Shown here piece by piece: positions 36,818-45,423 of a stretch of 64,000 nucleotides of DNA; position 1 is the stretch's first letter; every line of letters starts with the position of its first letter. Under the pieces are notes generated by a model that was not told the origin of the DNA, ran no database searches, and was given only the letters and a program-made list of their open reading frames with translations. The stretch is from Candidatus Handelsmanbacteria bacterium (GTDB lineage: Bacteria; Latescibacterota; UBA2968; UBA8231). The stretch is taken from assembly GCA_016867395.1 (NCBI GenBank), contig VGJS01000016.1, forward strand, positions 1 through 64,000, written 5' to 3'. A program made the position numbers and the translations under genes.

Positions 36818-36951
36818 TGCTCGACGCTTTCCAGAGTATTCCGCCGCAGCGGTCTCAGGGAAGCAAATGGATGAAGCGCTGGCAGCCGAAACCGACCCTG
36901 CTGCGCAACTGAAAGTATAGGTCGGGGTCTTAAGCTTTGTCAAACTTTAAC

Positions 36952-36980
36952 TTGACAACCCCATACCCGGTCGCAATATT
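36952..36980 (+). promoter_or_regulatory. Sigma70-like promoter for the CBM9-like gene
   Basis: Exact TTGACA at 36952-36957, a 17-base spacer and AATATT at 36975-36980. It would give a leader of about 165 bases before the ATG at 37151. Confidence 0.5.
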
Positions 36981-36999
36981 TTGCTACAAAATTATCCGC

Positions 37000-37016
37000 A
37001 CCCTTGTTACAAGGGT
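37000..37016 (+). promoter_or_regulatory. Palindrome just downstream of the promoter (operator or leader hairpin)
   Basis: ACCCTTG-TTA-CAAGGGT, a perfect 7-bp inverted repeat, begins about 20 bases after the -10. A weak GGCC…GGCC hairpin and five T residues (37036-37040) follow, so an operator or a small attenuator is possible. Confidence 0.35.
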
Positions 37017-37150
37017 GTTGGCCGCGTCTTGGCCGTTTTTCCGAAAAGGAGGTGGTAGGGGACAGCCGAAAGCCGCAAGGGATATGCCGAGCGATGCAGT
37101 CACGAACTCAAATGAACCCAATCTGCGCGTAAAGCGTACGAGGACGAGCG

Positions 37151-38071
37151 ATGACAAAAAAGAGACAGCCTTGGTTGCCCCTTGCGATCCTGGGGCTGGC
37201 GACTACGGCCTGGGCCCACGTGCCCGCCGATCGCATCTTTCTGGCCTTCCAATGGCCTGACAAAGCCATGCCGATCATTGACGGCAAGCTCGACGAATGG
37301 AGGATTGTCCCGGAAGTCTACGTGATTAAGCCCGAGGACACCCACGAGTCCCTTTACAGCAATCCTATCGATAAGTCCGACCTGGATTTTCGCGGCATCA
37401 TCGGGTACAACGACGCCAGCGACAAGATCCTTGCCGCCACCCAGGTCTTCGACGATTTCCACGAGCGCGACAACACGGACCCGGGCAGCTGCAACTGCGC
37501 GGACGACAACTTCGAGTTTTGGATCGACGGCGACCACGCCGGCTCCCCCTACGTAGCCGAGTACGGCACCGCAGAAGGGGCCAGCGCTGAGGAGCGCGAG
37601 CGGGCGACCAACTCCACTCTGCAGTGGTGGTCCATCGCCGTGCCCCCGGTGGGCGACCGGGACGTGCAGAGCGGCAATACCGGCCAGTGGCAGGACGACC
37701 CGCCCCACTTCGATTTCGCCTGGTCCTTTAAGGGCGAGCAATTCGGCGAAAGTACTTATTACTACGAGATGTCCTTCACAGTGTGGGATGATATGGACTT
37801 CCGTGGCCCGGCCACTAGCACTCCCAGCACCCTGGAGGAGGGCGAGATCATCGGCATGAACTGGATCGTCTCGGACTACGACGGCGCCAAGGCCCAGCGC
37901 GTCAACGCGGACGGCAGCACCACTTATGACGGGTACTGGATCACCGGCGGCCCCTGCTGCGACGGGGTGAACGCCAGCGACTTCCTGCTGGCCCCTCTCG
38001 AAGAGGGAGTGTTTAAGGGCACCGCGGTGGAGACCAATACCTGGGGGCGGATCAAATCCCGCTTCCAGTGA
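37151..38071 (+). CDS. Secreted CBM9-like (carbohydrate-binding, DOMON-type) protein
   Basis: 306 aa, ATG 37151 with GAGGA upstream. Signal peptide to about residue 22 (LPLAILGLATTAWAHV). The body has the CBM9-like order: IIDGKLDEWRIVPEVYVI at the start, a DLDFRGIIGYNDASDKILAA strand pair, FDDFHERDN, DDNFEFWIDGDHAG and, near the end, GMNWIVSDYDG. Such modules bind reducing ends of glycans or, in related families, heme or sugars. No catalytic domain is attached. It is followed by a strong terminator, so it is probably transcribed alone from the promoter at 36952. The cysteine pairs (SCNC, PCC) are unusual for a periplasmic or surface CBM9 and could form disulfides. Confidence 0.7.
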   Translation: MTKKRQPWLPLAILGLATTAWAHVPADRIFLAFQWPDKAMPIIDGKLDEWRIVPEVYVIKPEDTHESLYSNPIDKSDLDFRGIIGYNDASDKILAATQVFDDFHERDNTDPGSCNCADDNFEFWIDGDHAGSPYVAEYGTAEGASAEERERATNSTLQWWSIAVPPVGDRDVQSGNTGQWQDDPPHFDFAWSFKGEQFGESTYYYEMSFTVWDDMDFRGPATSTPSTLEEGEIIGMNWIVSDYDGAKAQRVNADGSTTYDGYWITGGPCCDGVNASDFLLAPLEEGVFKGTAVETNTWGRIKSRFQ

Positions 38072-38114
38072 GCCGCCGCTGGCTGCGCCGGCGTTTCAGG
38101 GGTAGTTGAAACTG

Positions 38115-38153
38115 CGAGCGAGGGAGGCCGCGGCGGCCTTCCTCGCTCGTTTT
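38115..38153 (+). terminator. Strong intrinsic terminator after the CBM9-like gene
   Basis: A GC-rich stem of 9 bp (38115-38123 with 38141-38149), extended inward by an AGGCCGC/GCGGCCT arm, is followed by TTTT at 38150-38153. It separates the CBM9-like gene from the discoidin-type gene starting at 38186. Confidence 0.8.
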
Positions 38154-38185
38154 ATGTCTCGGGCTGCGACGAGGAGGCAAGCGGT

Positions 38186-41100
38186 ATGGAAGGGGCGAAG
38201 GCGGTGAAGGCGCGGAGTGGGCTCGTGGTGTTCTTCCTGGTCCTCGTCGGGCAGGCCTGGGCCCAGGGCTTCAGGCTCGAGGGCCAGAGGCTGGTGGTGA
38301 GTGCCCAGCAGGAGTGGCAGCAATGGAGCCTGGGGGACCTCCAGCAGCCCCTCGGCGAGATCCGGCAGGACGTGGTGGAGGTGGGGCCCGAGGGCAGGAT
38401 CAGCCCCCGTCTCATCCAAAAGCGCATCGACGCCGTGAGCGGCGCGCCCACCTTTAGCCATTTCATCGAGGGCAAGACCAAGGACTTCTACACCGACGTA
38501 TTTCAGACGGGCAACGACCTCTATGCCCGGGGCGGCATTAAGGGGGCCGGTTCGAATCTGTCCCTGGCAGCCTGGGCCATCGACAGGGGCGAAGACCGCC
38601 TGAGGACCTTCTGGGAGCCCGACTTGGACCGCCCTTCCAGCGACTGGTGGCTGGAGATCGACCTGGGGCGCCTGGTCTCGGCGGAGAAGGTGATCGTCCG
38701 TTTTGTTGGCGAAGAGCTGGGCGATCCCTTCCTGCAGTTCCGGGTCCTGGTCTCCAACGGCGACTTTGCCTTTGGCAACCGCCAGACCCTGGAGTACCGC
38801 TCCATTGGCGGCACCACCCAGGGCATCCGCGACCAGCGGCTCTTCGAGTTCCCTCTCAGGCCGGATGCCAGGGCGGATCCCGAGTACACCGGGTCGCCCA
38901 TCCAGTACGTGCGCCTGGTGGTCACCGAGAGCAGGAAGGGCAGGGCGGCCCGGGTGAGCCGGGCAGAATACGAGGCCCTGCCGGCCCAGCAGCGGGGCGA
39001 GGTGGTCTATGTCCTCAAGACCTTCGACGGCGCCCAAATCGAGTCCACCCGCACCGAGTTCGAGGGAGTGGCGCCCGAGCGGCAGGGGGAGGTGCGCTAC
39101 TTCCGCCGCGAGCGACCGCGGCTGGCCGACGTGGAGGTGACCTCGGTGGGCGACAACGTGGCCCTCGGCATCCCCCAGCGCGGCGGTAGGATCGAGGTGA
39201 GCGGCCTGGAAGGCCATATCCCGGCCAATGCCTTCGACGGGGACTACCGCTCCTACTGGAAGGCCCAGACCTTTCTCGAAGCAGGGCCGGGGAGTGAGCG
39301 GGGAGGCCTGCTCACGGTGGATCTGGGCACTCAATTCTGGATGGATTCCTATCGCGTCATTCCCCAGCGCGCCCTGCTGGGGTACACGGTCCGGGTTTCG
39401 GATGGGGCAACGGCCTCGGACGGCTCCCTGCTATGGGAGCCCATCAGCCCGCCGGAACGCACCATCAACAACTCGTCGATTCAGCGCTTCGTCGATTTCT
39501 TCGAGCCGCGGCGGGTCCGCTACTTCGAGTTCAAACACGTCGATGGCACTGGACAGGCCTCCGGCCAGTACGGGGCCCAGTACGAGATCGGGGAGATCCA
39601 GCTCTTTGGCGAGGGCTTTATCCCGGAGGTGACCCTTACCTCGCCGCTGATCGAGCTGGGGGGAACGCGCAACCTGACCAGCGTCGAATGGGCCGGCGAG
39701 GCGCCGCCGGGTACCAGTATCGAGATCCGCACACAGACCGGCAACGAGCTCATCCCGGTCAAGCACTTTTTCGACAAGGGGGGCAAGGAGGTCACCCGCG
39801 ACAGGTACTACAACCAGCTGGCCGCCTTCCAGCGCGGCGACTCCACCGAGACCTTCACCGCGGGGGTGGACTGGAGTCCGTGGAGCAAACCCTACGAACG
39901 CTCGGGGGATCCCTTCCTCTCACCCACCCCAAGGCAGTACCTCAAGCTCCAGGCGCGCTTGCGCTCGCAGGGGGCCAACGCCTATGCCACGCTGGACTCA
40001 CTGGTGGTGCGGTTCACCGATCCCCTGGCCCGCCAGATCCTGGCCGAGGTGTCCCCCCAGGTCGAGGTCAAGAGCGTCGAGGTGGATACCTTCTCTCTGT
40101 ATCTGCATCCTCTATTTGTCGATCAGCCGGCGCGGCTGCGCAGCGGGCGCTTCGACGAGATCCTGGTGAAGGCCTCGCACCAGACCGGGATGGAACTGGT
40201 TGAGCTGGGCATAGGGAGCCAGAAAGATCTTCTCGCCGGCTTGGGAGAGCGCTACCGACCCGATGCCCAGGGGCGCTGGGTTAATGCCGCTGGGGCGGCC
40301 CTCGACCTCCGGCCCACCCAGGCGGATTCCCTTTGGGTCCACCTGCCGCGTCTTTTAGACCGGGATCCAGAACGCCCCCCAGTCTACCAACGCATCGCCC
40401 AGGAGGGCGACGAGGCCCCCCTCAACAAGCAGGGGGGAAACCTCACCGCCAAGGAGTACCACCTGCTGCCGCCCGGCGAGCGGGGCAGCATCAAATACTT
40501 CCGGGTCAACGGCACCGACGAGGACGGCGGGCAGGTGCTGGAGGAAGTGGACGAGGGGGCCTATGCCGGGCTCAATTTCGAGGAGCAGGGCCCGGTGCGC
40601 TACTATCGCCTCCTCTTCTTGGGTGAGGAGGTGGAACTGGACCCACAGGGCAATCCCCTGACCCAGGCCACCTACAACGCCCTGCCGGCCAGCCGCCGCG
40701 GCCCGGTGTTTGTGGAGGGGGAGACCGCTGTGCTGCGCTTCCGTTCCCGGATCTTCCTGAACGGCACCAGCTTTTCGGCCGCGGTGGCCCGCGCCGACCT
40801 CCCCGGCTCCTGGCAGCAGGCCTCTCCGGGAGACGCGGTGAAACGACTCCAGGGCAGCGGCACCTCGGTGTTCATCCCCATCGAGAACCGCGTACTCCAC
40901 AGCCTGGAACTGGTTCCCAATCCTTTCACCCCCAACGGCGACGGGATCAACGACCGCCTGCGCCTGGTGGCCGCGCTGCTGAAGATCGATGCGCCGCGCC
41001 GGATCGCGGCCCGGTTCTTCACTCTGAGCGGAACATCGGTGGCCGAGGTCTCCGGCCTGGTCACCGGCGGACAACAGGTGCTGGAATGGGACGGGCGCGG

Positions 41101-41209
41101 TCCCGGGGGGAAGCTGGTGCCGCCGGGGATCTACCTGTGTCGCCTGCACGTGGATACCGACCAGGGGGAGAACAACGAGCTGGTCCGGCTGGTCAGCGTG
41201 GTGTACTGA
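38186..41209 (+). CDS. Secreted discoidin-type protein B with repeated 'Y-x-x-LP…RG' motifs and C-terminal NPFTPNGDG domain
   Basis: 1007 aa, ATG 38186 with GAGGAGG upstream. Signal peptide to about residue 27 (GLVVFFLVLVGQAWAQ). Two discoidin-like sandwiches are visible: about 120-250 (WWLEIDLGRLVSAEKVIVRF) and about 340-480 (GGLLTVDLGTQFWMDSYRVI … YEIGEIQLFGEG). The short motif recurs at about 257 (RAEYEALPAQQRGEVVY), 290 (EFEGVAPERQGEVRYF), 537 (RYYNQLAAFQRG … WSPWSKPY), 753 (KEYHLLPPGERGSIKYF), 790 (GLNFEEQGPVRYY) and 826 (ATYNALPASRRGPVF). Residues about 910-1007 form the FlgD-like domain (LVPNPFTPNGDGINDRLRL … LVPPGIYLCRL), ending VSVVY. It is the longest of three related proteins and is three bases from the next gene. 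Function unknown; likely exported surface protein. Confidence 0.7.
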   Translation: MEGAKAVKARSGLVVFFLVLVGQAWAQGFRLEGQRLVVSAQQEWQQWSLGDLQQPLGEIRQDVVEVGPEGRISPRLIQKRIDAVSGAPTFSHFIEGKTKDFYTDVFQTGNDLYARGGIKGAGSNLSLAAWAIDRGEDRLRTFWEPDLDRPSSDWWLEIDLGRLVSAEKVIVRFVGEELGDPFLQFRVLVSNGDFAFGNRQTLEYRSIGGTTQGIRDQRLFEFPLRPDARADPEYTGSPIQYVRLVVTESRKGRAARVSRAEYEALPAQQRGEVVYVLKTFDGAQIESTRTEFEGVAPERQGEVRYFRRERPRLADVEVTSVGDNVALGIPQRGGRIEVSGLEGHIPANAFDGDYRSYWKAQTFLEAGPGSERGGLLTVDLGTQFWMDSYRVIPQRALLGYTVRVSDGATASDGSLLWEPISPPERTINNSSIQRFVDFFEPRRVRYFEFKHVDGTGQASGQYGAQYEIGEIQLFGEGFIPEVTLTSPLIELGGTRNLTSVEWAGEAPPGTSIEIRTQTGNELIPVKHFFDKGGKEVTRDRYYNQLAAFQRGDSTETFTAGVDWSPWSKPYERSGDPFLSPTPRQYLKLQARLRSQGANAYATLDSLVVRFTDPLARQILAEVSPQVEVKSVEVDTFSLYLHPLFVDQPARLRSGRFDEILVKASHQTGMELVELGIGSQKDLLAGLGERYRPDAQGRWVNAAGAALDLRPTQADSLWVHLPRLLDRDPERPPVYQRIAQEGDEAPLNKQGGNLTAKEYHLLPPGERGSIKYFRVNGTDEDGGQVLEEVDEGAYAGLNFEEQGPVRYYRLLFLGEEVELDPQGNPLTQATYNALPASRRGPVFVEGETAVLRFRSRIFLNGTSFSAAVARADLPGSWQQASPGDAVKRLQGSGTSVFIPIENRVLHSLELVPNPFTPNGDGINDRLRLVAALLKIDAPRRIAARFFTLSGTSVAEVSGLVTGGQQVLEWDGRGPGGKLVPPGIYLCRLHVDTDQGENNELVRLVSVVY

Positions 41210-41212
41210 GCC

Positions 41213-43441
41213 ATGGCGTTCAAGGAACTGGTTTCCAGGTGCTGGCGCTCTTTGTGGGGGCGGGCGGCCCTCCTGCTCGTCTTCGCCTGGGGCTGGCGGC
41301 TGGTCTACCTGGGGCAGATGGCGTCCCGGAACCCCTGTTTCGACGCCCCGGTGGTGGATGCCCAGACCTATTTCCAGCAGGCCCAGCAACTGGCCACCGT
41401 CTTCAGCCTGGGGGATCAAGCTTTCTGGCAATCGCCGCTCTATCCCTCGTTTCTCGGGCTCCTCTACCGGCTCTGGGGCGCCGATTTCTACGCCTTCCGC
41501 CTGGTCCAGTTCGCCCTGGGCGGGCTCAGCGCCGCGCTCCTGTATCTGCTGGGCCGGCGGCTCTTCTCCGAGTGGGTAGGCCTGGTGGCCGGCGCCCTGC
41601 TGGCCCTCTACGGCCCCCTGATCTATTTCGAGGGGGAGCTCCTGCCCCCGGTGCTGGCCGTCTTGCTGAACCTGGGGCTTTTGCTCCTGCTGGGCGGGAC
41701 CCGGATTCTCCGCCGGGACATCCTTTGTTTCGGGGCCGGGCTCCTGCTGGGCCTGTCCGCCGCGGCGGTGCCCAGCGTCCTGCCCTTTGGGGCCGGCGCC
41801 GCAGGTTGGCTGCTGTGGCAGGAGGGCCGGTGGGGCAGGCGCCTGCGGCGGGCGGGCCTGTTCGCCGCCGGCGTCCTGCTCGTTATCGGTGGCCTCACCC
41901 TGAGGAATTACTGGGTCAGCAGCGACTGGGTGGTGCTCTCCGCCAATGTGGGGCTCAGCTTTTACCTGGGGAACAACCCCGAGTACGAACAGACCGTGCG
42001 CATCCGGCCGGGAACCGACTGGTACGAGTTCATCCAGCAACCGCAGCGGGCCGGCCTGGAGAAGGCCTCCGAGAAATCGGCCTACTTCTGGAGCGCCGCC
42101 TTTGCCTTCATCCGCCAGCAACCCCTCGCGTACCTGGAATTGCTGGCCCATAAGCTGCGGCTTTTCTGGCAGGGGGGCGAGTTGGGGCGCAACACCGACG
42201 TCTACTTCGCCAGGCGCTACTCGCCCCTGCTGGCGGCCCTGGTCTGGCAGCGGGGGATCGCCTTCCCCTTCGGGCTGCTGGGCCCCCTGAGTTTGTTGGG
42301 GCTCTTCCTGGCCATCCGCGCCAGCAAGGCGCCCTTGCTGGTGCTCTTTGTCCTCAGCTACACCGGGGCGGTGGTCGCCTTTTTCGTCACCGATCGCTAC
42401 CGCCTGCCGGTGGTCCCCGCCTGCCTCCTTTTGGCCTGCTGGGCCGGGGTGTGGTTGAAGGAGCGCTTCGCCGCCCGTCAGTGGCGGGCCCTGGCCCCGG
42501 CCCTGGCGGTTTTGCTGCTGCTGGGCTGGCAGCTCAACGCCGGGGCTCAGATTATGCAGGACGACGCGCAGGAGCATTTCTACGCCGGGCTAGCGTGCGC
42601 GCGCAAGGGCTTGCTTACCCGGGCCACCGGCGAACTGCAGGTCGCCCTGCAGCTGAATCCGGGCCACTACGACGCCCGCTGCAAGCTGGCCGAGCTGGAG
42701 GCGGAGCTGGGCAATCGCGACCAGAGCTTGGCCCATTACCGCTTCCTGGTCGAGCATTTTCCGCACCGCCCGGGCCCTCGGCACAACCTGGCCGGTCTGT
42801 ACCTGGAGAGCGGCCTGACCGACACGGCCCTGGTCCTGTTCCGGGAACTGGTCTCCCTGGAACCGGGGCAGGCCCGCTACTACTACGGCCTGGCCGGGGC
42901 CTACCGCCAGAGCGGGCGCCTGGCCGAGGCCGAGGCCGCTTATAGGCGGGCCCTGGAGCTGGATCCCGAGCACTTCGAGGCGCACTACAACCTGGCCTAT
43001 GTCTTCGACCTCCAGGGCAAAGGCCAGGAGGCAGAGGCGGAGTACCAACGGCTCCTGGAGCGGGATCCCCAGCACCGGGACCTGCGCAACAACCTGGGGG
43101 TAGTGTACCTCAAGCGCCGCGCCTTTGCCGAGGCCGCGGCCCAATTCGAGCAGGTGCTGGCCCGGCAGCCCAGCCACCGGCGGGCCTGCCGCAACCTGGC
43201 CATCGCGTACGAAGGCCTGGGCCGTTACTCGGAGGCCGTGCAGCTCTACCAGCGCCTGGTGGACAATGGCGAGGAGGAGCAGGTCCACAACCACCTGGCA
43301 CGGCTCTACACCAAGCTGGGCGACCGGGCGGGCGCCGCCCAGGAACGGCGCAAGCAGCAGATTTTGACGCGCGGAACGGAATATTCCCGGCTCGTCCGCG
43401 ACCAGTTCGAGCAGTATTTTGAAGGAGGACTGCCGCAATGA
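41213..43441 (+). CDS. GT-C-type membrane glycosyltransferase with C-terminal TPR domain
   Basis: 742 aa. The N-terminal about 445 residues hold around ten transmembrane helices and the ArnT/PMT-like layout: a first-loop acidic motif (CFDAPVVDAQTYFQQA), then QSPLYPSFLGLLYRLWG and an RLVQFALGG helix, and later NPEYE and VTDRYRLPVVP. From about 455 to 715 come six or more TPR units (LAEAEAAYRRALELDPEHFEAHYNLAYV). PMT-like enzymes move sugars or other groups from polyprenyl carriers to proteins or lipids on the outer face. The TPR part would sit outside the membrane and may recruit the target. The gene lies between two discoidin-type protein genes and overlaps the next by four bases, so glycosylation of those proteins is an attractive inference. 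Confidence 0.75.
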   Translation: MAFKELVSRCWRSLWGRAALLLVFAWGWRLVYLGQMASRNPCFDAPVVDAQTYFQQAQQLATVFSLGDQAFWQSPLYPSFLGLLYRLWGADFYAFRLVQFALGGLSAALLYLLGRRLFSEWVGLVAGALLALYGPLIYFEGELLPPVLAVLLNLGLLLLLGGTRILRRDILCFGAGLLLGLSAAAVPSVLPFGAGAAGWLLWQEGRWGRRLRRAGLFAAGVLLVIGGLTLRNYWVSSDWVVLSANVGLSFYLGNNPEYEQTVRIRPGTDWYEFIQQPQRAGLEKASEKSAYFWSAAFAFIRQQPLAYLELLAHKLRLFWQGGELGRNTDVYFARRYSPLLAALVWQRGIAFPFGLLGPLSLLGLFLAIRASKAPLLVLFVLSYTGAVVAFFVTDRYRLPVVPACLLLACWAGVWLKERFAARQWRALAPALAVLLLLGWQLNAGAQIMQDDAQEHFYAGLACARKGLLTRATGELQVALQLNPGHYDARCKLAELEAELGNRDQSLAHYRFLVEHFPHRPGPRHNLAGLYLESGLTDTALVLFRELVSLEPGQARYYYGLAGAYRQSGRLAEAEAAYRRALELDPEHFEAHYNLAYVFDLQGKGQEAEAEYQRLLERDPQHRDLRNNLGVVYLKRRAFAEAAAQFEQVLARQPSHRRACRNLAIAYEGLGRYSEAVQLYQRLVDNGEEEQVHNHLARLYTKLGDRAGAAQERRKQQILTRGTEYSRLVRDQFEQYFEGGLPQ

Positions 43442-45393
43442 AAGGCAAGGGGCTTCTGCACCTGGCACTGGCGGGTATATGGATTGCGCTGGGCCTGGGC
43501 CTGCAACCGGCCCAGGGGCGCGCCTTGCTGGTGATCGGCGAAACGGATGGTCCCTGGTCCGTGGAGCCAGGGCTGACCGTGGACCGGCGCGCCTGGATCG
43601 AAGCGGCGGCCCGGCGGCCCGAGTCCTTCTATCCTCAAGGGGGGGGCCTGGAAATGCTGGACACCTCGGGGACGTACATCGCGCCGTTCCTAGTGACCCC
43701 GGATTACAACCTCAGCCTGGGGTACCTGGAGCGGGGTGGCTGGGAGCGCACCCGCATCGGGGAGCGGGACAAGCAGTTCTTCCGCGCCCTGGACGGGGAC
43801 ATCTCCACCTTCTTTTTCTTCGCCGCCGACATAAGGGGCTACGGCAGCGTGTGGCCCACGGTGGACCTGGGAGGGGTCTTTCCGGTCAACCGGATCCTGT
43901 TCTACACCCACCCTGACCGCAAGGAGCAGTACGCGGACTATTTCACCCTTTACCTCAACGACGGCGATCCGGCCAAGCTCGACCGAGACGGGATCCCAAT
44001 CTGGGAGGGGATCCGGCAGGAGACAGAGAACAAGAACCCGGTGGTGGAGACGGTCTTTCCCGTTCGCCCGGTGCGGTACGTCTCCCTCCTGTCCCAGGCC
44101 TTCTACAGCGCCTCCGGGGGAGTGAGCCGCCCCAAGCCCTGGGAGATCGCCGAGTTCGAGATCTACGGCGAAGGCTACGTCCCGGAGGCCAGCTACGTCT
44201 CGGAGATCATCGACATCTCCCAGGTCGCCCCGGAACTGCCGGGCAGGGAGGCCAGCTGGGGGCGGCTGCACTGGCAGGGTCGGGCCGATCCGGGTGCCAG
44301 GGTGTCGATCCGCACCCGCACGGGCCGGGACGACGATCCCAATGTCTACTGGTGGAACACCGGCCGTGGCGACGAACTCTCCACCCTGAATGTCGATGGC
44401 ACACCCCTGAACTACGACGACTACCTCAAGGTCCCCAATACCCAGCGGGGTCCCGTTACCTACGACACCGAGAACTGGAGTTTCTGGTCGCCGCCCTACG
44501 ATTTCGATCAAGGGAACGCCGGGGCCCCCATCGTGTCGCCCGGGCCGCGGCGCTACCTCCAGTTCCGGGTCGATTTCTCCTCCACCACCACCGCGGGCAG
44601 CCGGCTGGAAGCCCTGGGCTTCGACTTCTCCAAGCCGCCCGGCGCCCAGGCGGCAGTCGCCGAGATCTTCCCCCGGGAGGTGGCGGCCGGGGTGGACACC
44701 ACCTTTACCTATTTCCTGCGCCCCACCCTTGGGGAGTCAGACTTGGGTTTCGACAGCCTGGAGATCGAGACCTTCGTGCGGCCGACCCGGGTACGCACTG
44801 TGCGCATCGAGGGTCAGCCGGTGGACCTGCAGGTCTACCCGCCGGAGCTCCTTGACCACGGGCTGGTAGTGCATTTCCCCCGCTTCGGCCCCCAGGACAC
44901 CCAGAAGCTGCTGGAGGTGGTCTTCGATGCGAAGGTGGTGCGTTACGGGACCGAATTCAGCGGCCGGATCTACGACCGGGAGCGGGATGAGGTGCGCCAG
45001 CTGGTGGACTCCGGGGACGCGACCAACGCCTACCGCGGCACGGGGGTTTCGGTGACCATGCCCTTTTCCGACCAGATCATTGGTTCGGTGCGGGTCGAGC
45101 CGTCCCTATTCACGCCCAACGGCGACGGGATCAACGAGCAGGCCAGCATCTCTTATGCCTTGCTCAACCTCACCGCTCCGGTCCAGACCAGCCTGATCAT
45201 TTACGACCTGTCCGGCCGCCAGCTCCGCCGGGTGCAGCAGGGCGTCCTGCAGAGCGGCATCTTTCAGTGGGCCTGGGACGGCCGGACCGGCGATGGCGCC
45301 CTGGCCCCGCCGGGCAATTACCTGTACCGTATACTTGTGAAGGCCGACGCCCGCGACGCCCAGCACCTCGGGATCATCGCCGTGGCCTACTGA
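43438..45393 (+). CDS. Secreted discoidin-type protein C with one 'Y-x-x-x-P…RGP' motif and C-terminal NPFTPNGDG domain
   Basis: 651 aa, ATG 43438 overlapping the previous stop (ATGA). Signal peptide to about residue 26. A discoidin-like region spans about 110-245 (VDLGGVFPVNRILFYTHPDR … AEFEIYGEGYVPEASYVSEI), then a sandwich (EASWGRLHWQGRADPGARVS) and the motif DDYLKVPNTQRGPVTYDTEN leading to WSFWSPPY near 325-350. The shared module follows (PRRYLQFRVDF … AEIFPREVAAG … DLGFDSLEIET), then the FlgD-like domain from about 550 (VEPSLFTPNGDGINEQASIS … WAWDGRTGDGALAPPGNYLY), ending IAVAY. It is the most compact of the three relatives and shows their minimal common architecture. In the C-terminal signature the usual PNPF is SLF. 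Confidence 0.72.
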   Translation: MKGKGLLHLALAGIWIALGLGLQPAQGRALLVIGETDGPWSVEPGLTVDRRAWIEAAARRPESFYPQGGGLEMLDTSGTYIAPFLVTPDYNLSLGYLERGGWERTRIGERDKQFFRALDGDISTFFFFAADIRGYGSVWPTVDLGGVFPVNRILFYTHPDRKEQYADYFTLYLNDGDPAKLDRDGIPIWEGIRQETENKNPVVETVFPVRPVRYVSLLSQAFYSASGGVSRPKPWEIAEFEIYGEGYVPEASYVSEIIDISQVAPELPGREASWGRLHWQGRADPGARVSIRTRTGRDDDPNVYWWNTGRGDELSTLNVDGTPLNYDDYLKVPNTQRGPVTYDTENWSFWSPPYDFDQGNAGAPIVSPGPRRYLQFRVDFSSTTTAGSRLEALGFDFSKPPGAQAAVAEIFPREVAAGVDTTFTYFLRPTLGESDLGFDSLEIETFVRPTRVRTVRIEGQPVDLQVYPPELLDHGLVVHFPRFGPQDTQKLLEVVFDAKVVRYGTEFSGRIYDRERDEVRQLVDSGDATNAYRGTGVSVTMPFSDQIIGSVRVEPSLFTPNGDGINEQASISYALLNLTAPVQTSLIIYDLSGRQLRRVQQGVLQSGIFQWAWDGRTGDGALAPPGNYLYRILVKADARDAQHLGIIAVAY

Positions 45394-45423
45394 CCCCCCT
45401 TTCTTGCCTGAAAGAGGTGAACG

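Larger units (their letters stand above)
36818..37150. other. Divergent intergenic region between the two arms of the surface locus
   Basis: 333 bases, AT-richer than its surroundings around 36930-37000. It contains a good sigma70-like promoter toward the plus strand, a 17-base palindrome and an AAAAGGAGGTGG string at 37044-37055 with no convincing start codon after it. No gene is supported here. Confidence 0.5.
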
